Source of the DNA: Cercozoa sp. M6MM
Taxonomy: Eukaryota > Endomyxa: Ascetosporea
Reading direction: 5' to 3' (one strand)
Length of the DNA: 26,257 nucleotides
NCBI GenBank assembly: GCA_040357565.1
Contig: JBDODJ010000151.1
Part shown: positions 1 through 8,170 of the stretch, piece by piece
How the letters are laid out: every line of letters starts with the position of its first letter
Position numbering within the stretch: position 1 is the first letter of the stretch
The notes under the pieces: model-generated
The model's input: only the letters and a program-made list of their open reading frames with translations
The model's database searches: none
Told to the model about the DNA's origin: nothing
Position numbers and translations under genes: made by a program

Positions 1-69
1 GGGCGGTGGCTGTGGGGGGGTTTTTCCCCCCCCCCCTTCTCCCCCCCTCTCCCCCCCCCCCCTGGTCAG

Positions 70-216
70 ATGATGACGGGCGCCGCCAAGAGCATGTGCG
101 TGCCGTATGTCGAGAAGCCGTCGGAAGATGTGACGCAGCACTGCTGCTTCGAACCGACATGCCGTGCGCAGGGCACCAAGGCCAAGGCGTGGACCATGTT
201 CGGCCGCTCCTACTAA
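70..216 (+). CDS. Prolyl-tRNA synthetase (ProRS or EPRS), last exon only
   Basis: This is the 3'-terminal exon of a class II prolyl-tRNA synthetase, which charges tRNA-Pro in the cytosol. The frame begins after a CAG acceptor at 67-69 that is preceded by very long C tracts (positions 27-62), and stops at TAA 214-216. The 48 residues hold the hallmark ProRS C-terminus: a GAAKSMCVPY segment (human EPRS has GAKSLCIPF at this place), a pair of cysteines and a further cysteine as in the zinc-binding-like C-terminal domain, and the invariant ending FGRSY. All upstream exons lie outside the window, so it cannot be told whether this is stand-alone ProRS or the C-terminal half of a Glu-ProRS fusion. 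The exon phase is assumed from the first in-frame codon after the acceptor. Confidence 0.88.
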   Translation: MMTGAAKSMCVPYVEKPSEDVTQHCCFEPTCRAQGTKAKAWTMFGRSY

Positions 217-1550
217 CTGCTGCGACGCACCTGCAACGTCGGTACTAGTTGGCAAACAATGGTTTCCACATGCACACGCGCACCTCGTTACCGTTACGTC
301 TCAGTCCGTCCAGTCTATCATACCGGACGGTAGTTTTACCTGGCATGTGTTTTGCCTGGCATGTGGACGGCAGCTTGCGTTGCGTTGCAGTATGGGAGGA
401 GGTAGTTTCCTTACTTCCAAACCTCCGTCGCTCTCAGATTTCAAGGTGCTGTCACGGCTCGGGATGTGGGGTTAATTGTGACATTCAGTAGGCTGATACT
501 GAAAACGTAGGTAACTTACAACCCCGCACTGTTCAGAGAGGGCTCTCGCGTGCAGCGGGCGTGCTTAACGTAGATTGGGGATACGCAAGCACAGTCGTCG
601 CTGACCGAAATAACCAACCTAGCGCACATAAATTTACTAGGACTCTGACTCAAGGGTTTCCCAGGTCCTCTCAGTTTGGCTAGTGCCATCCGCTTCAACA
701 CGGACACGGTACAGTACCCAAGTGTTTTCCTCGACATGCACTGGAAATTGAAACAAACTGGAAATAGAAACAAACCCCGGTAGAACTGTTCAATACCGAT
801 ACACCGACAGTACAGTCAAGTCACGAAAGAGTCCTAGCTGATAGACAGCTGACAGCAGCTAGATTCTGTACTAATAAGTTCTCGAGATCGAGATCCGTAT
901 CGCTTAGTATTGAATACTAATTCCCGTCCCAGTGACTCAGGCTGGCAGTTTTTACTTTTTGATCGTTCCCGCTTTCCCGGGTCGTGGCGAGTATCCATCT
1001 TAGGTCGGGGTTCTGCTGGTGCGTTTACTCGTACGCGTATTCCTCTGGGCACGAGCGACGACATTGACAACGCGAACTTCGAATTCACGGCACCTCGCAT
1101 CGACAACGTTTAGAATTCGGCGCAAGAACACAAGGTTGCTTGCTGGGAGTGTATTGACACAATAAACGAATCTTCGTTACTATGTACAGTAACGTGTACC
1201 GTGCAAGAATAGGGTAGCGATAGTGAGCAAGCATCGAATGGGGGACCAAGCAGTCGGTCTATCGGCATAGTTAGGTTTGTACTGCACAGGGAGCGCTACT
1301 AGGTCTTAAATTGTAAGACATATCGAAGGAACGGTTTTACGAAGGAATAGTGAGAGCGACTTCTTTCGAGATTGGTCCGTTTCTGGGAAGGAGGCATACA
1401 GTATGACAATTTACAGGTAAATTAACAGTAGTTCAACTTGCGGTTTAAACGAGACATGCATGTGCATTTCCTGTATTCTTGGTGCAGTTTTACCGCATCT
1501 TGGACACACGTAAAAAGGCCCAAACGTGCACGCCTCTATATATCGCTACA

Positions 1551-1623
<73 letters not shown>

Positions 1624-1638
1624 NNNNNNNNNNTGTGT
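1551..1638. repeat. (TG)n microsatellite, interrupted by the gap
   Basis: A long TG dinucleotide tract with one TATG interruption runs into the N block and resumes for a few bases after it. Translated frames across it are Cys-Val or Thr-His repeats and are not genes. Confidence 0.97.
1624..1633. other. Assembly gap of 10 N
   Basis: Ten undetermined bases sit inside the TG microsatellite. The true length of the repeat is therefore unknown; a gap of exactly ten is probably a placeholder. Confidence 0.99.
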
Positions 1639-2847
1639 AAACTGTCAGTGTACTGTGTACCTGGCCACCAGTGTCAGAGCAACAAGAACAATGGTGATCA
1701 AAAGCCAATCGGTCTGTGACGTGCTGTCACTCGCACTTTCCGGTTCGCAGCTTCGTTGCACAACCCGCATGCATGCCATATTTTCTTTTAGTTGTTTCAG
1801 GCTTTTTCGAAACACGAGCGTTCCTGGCAACGACACACGCACAGTCAGTTGCCCAGGTGACACAGACGGAACAGCTACCACAGCACAAGATCATCAGAAT
1901 CAGCAGTATCTCAACCGTCACTTCGTATCGCAATTGTAAAAAGGCAGGGTGGAAACAAATTCAACTTATTTTTTGAATTGTCACAGAAATTTACTCAGCA
2001 CTTGCGTCACAGTGAAGTTCTCCCGAGGCCAATTCCCCCAGATGGCAAACGACACTCCAAACGCCCAAATGCAAGCGCATAAATTGACCCCCAGTATGAA
2101 CACACCTGTACGTTTGCATCTGTTTGGTTGTTGTTTTTGGTCGCACACAAACTGAACCCCATCACAGCTCAACCCCCGGAAGAAGTCAAATCAACTCCGC
2201 GCCAAGCGCCAAGGGAGCAGCTCACTTACCGAAGTGCTTAGACTTGTCTGAGAGTATTAGTCGAAGCGCGTTATCGGCACAGTTGTACAGACACTTGCTG
2301 CATTGACATATCAAACTAAATTTATATTGCATTCAGACCGATCGGGGCAAAACCCCCTCAGTCGAAGTCCTGTAATTTCGTTTAATATACCAACTGCCTG
2401 TGCTTTCTTGAATGGCACCAGGTTGTTCGTAGAACAGCGACGAGTTCAGCAAATATTTAGATCCGCGTAATAGATTCGTCACCTATTTTCTCGACATTTA
2501 TTAAAACTAAATCCAAATTACAATCAATTTTTACATTAGTTTAAGTCAACTTAAAATTCAACTTTACATGAAGGAACTGCGCAGTGTATTCGAGCCAACT
2601 CAGGAGATTGAGAAGCACACTGCATTCATTTTCAATTCAGTTCAGTTGGAAGTTTCACTGGCAACTAACGGTGCTTTTATATTTACCTTGCAATTAACAT
2701 CGAATATATTCCTAGCTGTGACCGACAGTCGACGCTGTAGACGATTAACAAAAAGCTGGTCACTACCAAATTCCACAGTGTCCAAACCTATTAATGTATA
2801 CATGTGTGTGTGTGTAAACTTAGTATAAAAAGGATGATCAAGTAAGT

Positions 2848-3715
2848 TTAAAGTAAATTACCAACCATACAGCAAGCTTGCTGATGCATCGTGCTGGTGT
2901 ATCCAATGCAGCTTTTGCGTTCCCAAAGCACTCTCGTTGACGCAGTGGATAGTCGGATGAGTTCAAATGACTGCATCGTTCTTCGATACGCCAAAACGCA
3001 GTATGCTAGTGACGCAATACCGAACAACATGAGTATTGACTGCTCTGTAATGTTAAGTGCTCGTCCGACTTCGCCTTTCACCAAGAGCTGTTTGGTCGCA
3101 AATGAGAGCGAATCAAACGGTTCGATTTTTCCTTGTTAAATTAAATGTCTTCAGTTTGTACCCCAAAAACGTTGCCATATCTCTCATCCTTCTGTGCGAT
3201 AAGCTCTGCTGCCTCAGCCATTCAAAGCTCGCTAAATCCTACAGTGAAAGCGCGGGACCTGCACAAAGTTCAAAATTGTAGCAGACAGCGAAGGGTCAGA
3301 CATACAAGCCGCGCGGACAAGCACTGATCCTGTTGTGATCTTAGTCATCGTACATGAAGATGAGGCTCCGAGCTCACAGTATGCATGTAAATTAGTATGT
3401 ATTCCACACCTCCTAAAAGTGTGTCGAGTGATGTTGGTGTTGCGAGATTGCCAATGCAAATCTTAGTGGAGAAAATGACTAAAGGAAAGTAAGAACGAAA
3501 GGTCGTTTAAGCTAGTGTTCGTCCGACGTCTCAATACAGCCGAGAGTGTAAAAGAGGTTTGTTCGACAGAATTCAACAACATACTAAGCCCTCCTGCCTG
3601 CTCAAGATAGAGCAAGTCAGTTGCAGTTGCTTTGGTATCAAGTACCCTGATATCTGGAAGGAGTGTTGTTTTTAATTCTTGAAGCAGTTTCGAGCTGCTC
3701 GCCACTTCGACCGAA
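2848..3715 (-). CDS. Possible unrecognised gene, ARM-like with C-terminal membrane segment
   Basis: Tentative. Reading the minus strand, coding-like stretches can be chained: 3715-3538 (contains DLLYLEQAGGLSMLLNSVE), then about 3339-3265 (ACMSDPSLSATILNF), 3212-3162 (AAELIAQKDERYGNVFG) and a last exon 3087-2848 ending in TAA. The last three junctions keep phase with GT-AG borders (GTGCAG donor after 3265, GTACAA donor after 3162). The AGGLSMLL and SDPSLSATILNFAAEL segments look like armadillo helices, loosely as in Hsp70 exchange factors of the SIL1/Fes1 group. The last exon has a hydrophobic run (ILMLFGIASLAYCVLAY) followed by Arg-Arg, as in a membrane anchor. The link between the first two pieces and the 5' end are unresolved, and the family suggestion is weak. 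It could equally be a decayed copy or chance. Confidence 0.28.
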
Positions 3716-3979
3716 CTTAAGGTATGCCAAGCTAAACACTTAATTGATAAATTATCAACTCTCGACCATGGCAAAACACTTCACTTCATATTGGCATATG
3801 ACTGAGATGTACTTCCACGCGGAGGAAGTAGTCAGCCGAGTAAGTTTAGATCGATTGATGTTGACAGCAACATTGGGATTTCTTTAACCTGCCAGATTGC
3901 CAGTGCAGTCAGCTCCCAAGTGAGTGAGTGTTTCATCAGTTAAGTTTACAGTTCCTTCGGTTTAAGTTTACAGTTGGTA

Positions 3980-5657
3980 TCAAACGTGGACGAATTCGGA
4001 ACCGACAGAACTGCCGGAGCCTGCGACAGTCGGCGGAGAAGAAGAGGCGACTCGAGGAGACGCGGCCACAGCTTCTTCTCTTTCCTCGAGCTGTTCTGAA
4101 CCGGTGGAGCTTTCCGATCCAAGCCACCGTGTAGCAGCGACCTGAGCGTATTGCCGCATAGAGTCACACATCGCCCAACTTGTAGCTCTGGTGGTTTTGA
4201 CTCCTTGGCTTGCTTTGCTCAAGAGGTTTAGCGCGTAGCCACCCTGAAGCCAAGTTGATTCAAGTTAACACAACAACTGAATATTTCTCACACCAGCGGA
4301 ACAAAGGAGAAGCGTACCGCCTTGGCGCACTTGACGGAGAGTGGCACTTCGGGTGTCCGCAAGTCGGTGACACGAATCAATTGGCGCACATCGGAGGCAG
4401 GCAGACGCGCGATCAGTGTGGCAGGTTCTCCTCGGTCTAAAGGAGATGGAGAGGACTTGACATTGCCCACGACGCACATGTCGGTGTTGTGCAGGTGCAT
4501 GCCGTCGTCGGCAGCGATACGTGTGGCACTGGGTAGACCCACCATGCCGACCGAACTGCAAGCAAAACACAGTCCAGATTTATGGTATGATGGGATAGCT
4601 TACTGAGCGGCCAGACGAGCTGCGTACAGACGCCGTGTCAGCTCGGGCTCCAGGTTGATGAACAGACCCTTAGACGTGTCAATCTCACGGTCGCTCAGAT
4701 CGGCGGTGAGCGCCCATTGCAGCGATGCGAGAATCTACAGAACGTTAAATTTACTGTTTTTCACTCTGTACATGTAAAGTACAGTATCACTGCCCATAGT
4801 CTGACTCAGTTGTACCTTCCAAAGTTGTCCATGCGAAACCAAGAGCACTCGCGCCTTGCGACGATCGAGATCGCGCACGTACCCGAGCATTCGTGCCACG
4901 GTGTAGGCGACGTTCTCAACGGCAATGTTGTGGTAGAGTTGTGGCGATTCAAACTGTCCGAGCGGTGTGTCCAGCAGTTGGTCGACCGAGCGGATATCAA
5001 CGGGACGTGGGATATGAAGACCTTCCTCTTGACTGCGACCTGGAGCTTCCAGGAACTGCAAGTTGTTCTGCACACAACGGACTCAGCTGGTACGGTACAC
5101 TCGCCAACTCAGCACCACTGTCAGTTCGGTTCAGTACCACAAATTCGCCAAGGTTCCGTTGCGCAGACGCGACAACAATGTCCGACAGGATCGGCAACCC
5201 TTCCAAGTTGCCGCGCAGTGTGCTGTGCGTCACATTGGCCGACAACGTAACAATGTACTCGCGCACTTGCGTCATCACGAACACACGGCGTTGGGCCAAC
5301 ACGTTGACGATGGCTTGGCTGCTTTGCTGGCGCGACTGACAGTTTGACACCTTCTGGGTCATCTCTGCGGCGAACGACTCGAGTGCGAAACCCTTTTAAA
5401 AAAACAAGCACGAGTGTTTACATTATTAAACCGACAAAGCTGAGTCCTACGAAGGTCTGGAGTGTGCGACGCAGCGGCGACAGGTGCACTTCGTCAGAGT
5501 GACCAAAAAAGACCTCGGCGTAGCGCTCGCAGGAGACAGGCATAGACGAGGCTGCACCGGTTTCGACAAGAGTCCGTGCCACGCGGAACCAGCGCTTGCC
5601 CAAATCTTGCGCTTCCCGGACACCTACATAATTTGAGTTGCTACAGCGAAATACAGA

Positions 5658-5724
<67 letters not shown>

Positions 5725-6055
5725 AAATTTACTTATGCTGTTACAGTAATACAATCTGTGAACTGTAGAAACCTTGATGTGTGAGAGGTGAGTCACTGCC
5801 TCCCAGACCAGCACCTTCAAGTTTCTCGACATTGTGCTTTCCTTGTGCATGTCGAACGTACAGCAGACTGCTGTGCGAGCGCGTTCCAGGCGCGAAGTGC
5901 CCATTCAGGACATCGATTAGAGCGTCCGTCGCGCCGGCAGTCGGACGCGGGGTTTGCAACGGAATGTCTGGAGGCACAAGAACGCCTTCACTTTCGGAAT
6001 CCGAGCCGAGACTCGCTTTGACACTGGCGCAAACCAACAACCAAAGGGGCCACAT
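3980..6055 (-). CDS. Secreted histidine phosphatase superfamily (PGAM-like) protein
   Basis: Branch-1-type histidine phosphatase with an N-terminal signal peptide (MWPLWLLVCASVKA), so probably entering the secretory pathway. Seven exons: 6055-5773, 5623-5451, 5392-5099, 5067-4816, 4734-4604, 4555-4294, 4243-3980, giving about 552 aa. The phosphate-accepting motif is LLYVRHAQGKHN around His69 (RHA rather than the usual RHG). SPLRRTLQT around residue 145 matches the family's second arginine motif, and VLLVSHGQLW supplies the second catalytic histidine, about His329. Typical family members are 200-250 aa. Here roughly 180 residues separate the arginine motif from the second histidine, and a 220-residue C-terminal extension ends in a Ser/Ala-rich tail. 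The substrate cannot be told; distant family members act on sugar phosphates, phosphotyrosine or phytate. It is divergent to the gene at 6621. Intron 1 contains a CA repeat. Confidence 0.85.
5659..5722. repeat. (CA)n microsatellite in intron 1 of the phosphatase gene
   Basis: An uninterrupted CA tract of about 64 nt. On the coding strand it reads (TG)n and lies upstream of the intron 1 acceptor (TATGTAG at 5624-5630). Confidence 0.97.
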
Positions 6056-6253
6056 TTTAAGCCGGATCAGACAGTAAACGCCAATCTCAGTTTAAACACC
6101 AAGACTTCACTCCCAGCCGCCTTTTCGTGAGGCGTATGGACCGATGACCGCCTGAGGTGCGGTTTTCGGGCTTCCAGTTTTCCGAAACTCGAACGCACGT
6201 GCCACGTCGGTTGATATCATGTCACTCGTATGCCGGCGTGCGATCCACGGTCC

Positions 6254-6502
6254 AGGTACAAGCTAGAAGGGTACAAATGCTGTCACCTGAGTACAACAGT
6301 ACACTGTACCGTACCGTATCGTTGCAGGTAAGCTACATGTGCTTGTACTCAGGACTGTACTTTTTACCTTGAAACTGAAAAACACAACAGGTACAGCCGG
6401 GAGTACACAGTATGTACTGTACGTAGCGGGAATAAAATTGCACGTTGTAGGAAACTACATTGTACTGTACCTGTGTTGTACAGTACAGTCCATGCTCTGT
6501 AC
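6254..6502. promoter_or_regulatory. GTAC-rich segment in a divergent intergenic region
   Basis: The 565 nt between the start codons of the phosphatase gene (minus) and the signal-peptide gene (plus) contain 17 GTAC tetranucleotides within about 245 nt, many arranged as TGTACTGTAC or GTACAGTAC. About one would be expected by chance. The element sits where a shared promoter would be, so a regulatory role is possible. A non-functional repeat expansion is the alternative. The rest of 6056-6620 shows nothing recognisable. Confidence 0.35.
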
Positions 6503-6620
6503 TTCCTGCGGTGAATCGACTCTGGTTTCATTGCCGAAAGTCCGAAGGCAAAGCACGTGCGCGTCGCCAAAATTTGAAACCAGGGAGTAAAGCGCTGGCG
6601 TTGCTAACGTGACTCGCGAT

Positions 6621-8023
6621 ATGCGGTTCATAGTTTCCGTGGCTCGGGCGCTTTTGCCTGTGTTGACAATCGGAGTGTTGTTGATGAATGTATCAGTACG
6701 TGGAGCACGTTCAGAGGTACTGTAAAATTCTGCTTCCGCTTACTTGTACACAAGTAACTCCGAATCAATCTGAATCGCATCTCCGATTGTTTCTTTCAGT
6801 GCCGAGTTGACCTACACCCAGTCACTTCTTACTCAGAGGCAGAGAAGCAAGTGCAAAACCATCTGGAGGAATGCCTCGCGCAAACTTTGGCTCTCGCTTC
6901 TCAAGGCGGGTGTACCGTGACGGACAGCGAAGGCTGTGCCAGGACCCTGTATGTCATCACTGGGCATGGTCGGCCTTGGGTCCCGGTGACAAGGCACAAC
7001 ACTGGATTCGACGGGGACGCATCTGATCAAGGTTAGTTTACTGTTTATCAAGTACTGTAAACTGTGAACCTGATCCTGACTGCCCCAGTAGATGGCGAAA
7101 CACTCGAAGTCACGAGTCAAGAGTTTTGCGAGGCAAAACAACAGTTGCTTGACGAAATTGACCCGACGCTTAAAGAGGCGGCGAACCGAGTTCTGACCCG
7201 CCGCTGCTGCGATACACGTTTTCGTTTGTTCAGCTACATGCGACGCGAACGGTACAGTCAATGTAGTCTCCAATATAACACAACTTCAGACTTCGAGATA
7301 TCGATACTTTCAATCAGTGCAAAAAGATGTGAATAAGAAATTTCTACATTCTTGTATTGCAGCGATTTCGGCAAGATACACGGCATGCTCAATGTGGCGG
7401 CTGCATCGATCGATGCGCACATCAGCAAGCTTCGCAAACTCGCTCGAACTGAGTCGGAGTCAGACGCGAGAACCGCGCCAAAAGCCAGCTTCTGCGCTCT
7501 CGCGGAATTCGATGAAGATGGGTACTGTGTTTTCACGTTACTGTATCTCTTGACAATTCGCTCACTCACTCCAATTGCATGTTGCTTTGTGAAGCACGAG
7601 CATCAACGACGGAGCCATGGCCGTGCACATCAGCGTGTGCGAAGCGAAAGTTGCAGACTCGGTGTTGTCGCAAGTGACCAGTCACGCCAAACTGCAGGAA
7701 GTGCGAGCAGAGCAAGCGATTCTCGAGCGCCTGTTTCAACTCGAACTCGAACGACCGAGCCAAGAGTACTGGCCATCTACCGGTCTTGCCAGTGACGCCG
7801 AATGCGAAAGCGTGCACATTCCATTCCCTGTGCCATCTCGGTAAACTCTGATTTGATGCGGTGGATTTGCATCCAATCTGACTGCGTCTTGATAAACAGA
7901 CTGAGACACAATGACAATGAGTCGTCAACAACACAGAACACAACCCAAGTTCCCGAATCAAGCGACGAGCCTCCCAAGAAGCGACGACGCTTGCTGACAT
8001 CGGGTATAAATAAAGAAAACTGA
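6621..8023 (+). CDS. Signal-peptide protein of unknown function
   Basis: Not recognised. Six exons with consistent phase: 6621-6716, 6800-7031, 7089-7251, 7363-7521, 7595-7840, 7900-8023, giving about 339 aa. The first exon encodes a clear hydrophobic signal sequence (VARALLPVLTIGVLLMNVSV) ending near an ARG-ARS boundary, so the start at 6621 is well supported. The mature part is soluble and helix-rich, with several cysteines, including a CC pair in exon 3 (TRRCCDTRF), and charged, probably coiled-coil stretches in exons 4 and 5 (KLQEVRAEQAILERLFQLE). The tail is Ser/Thr/Asn-rich and ends PPKKRRRLLTSG before TGA. The KKRRR cluster would normally read as a nuclear signal, which sits oddly with secretion. 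A further 33 codons in another frame follow directly (see findings), so the 3' end of the model is uncertain. Confidence 0.72.
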
Positions 8024-8170
8024 CGAACGAGGACTTGCTCGCGTCGCTACGTTCACTTGGATTCCGCGCGGACGACAGCATTCTGAACGCGCGGCGTGAC
8101 GAAAAAGAGAGCTTGCGTTGAACTACGAGTAGATTAGCGCTGATCTAGCTAGCAATGGGTGCGCATGCAA

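Larger units (their letters stand above)
217..2847. other. Long region without a recognisable gene
   Basis: No exon chain, domain or RNA gene could be recognised here. The first part (217-1430) has ordinary base composition, including one stretch (about 834-1113) open on both strands. The middle holds a TG microsatellite and an assembly gap. From about 2300 onward the sequence becomes clearly more A/T-rich than the gene-bearing parts of the window. Short open frames exist but show no family motif and no consistent splice structure. The 3' untranslated region of the prolyl-tRNA synthetase gene must occupy the first part. Confidence 0.6.

Noticed and set aside
1438-1939. Frames with Cys-Val or Thr-His repeats across the TG tract
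   Set aside because: Pure products of a microsatellite and an N gap; no flanking coding sequence.
2891-3327. Plus-strand frames considered as a possible gene or mobile-element fragment
   Set aside because: No reverse transcriptase, integrase or transposase motif; the minus strand gives the more coding-like reading.
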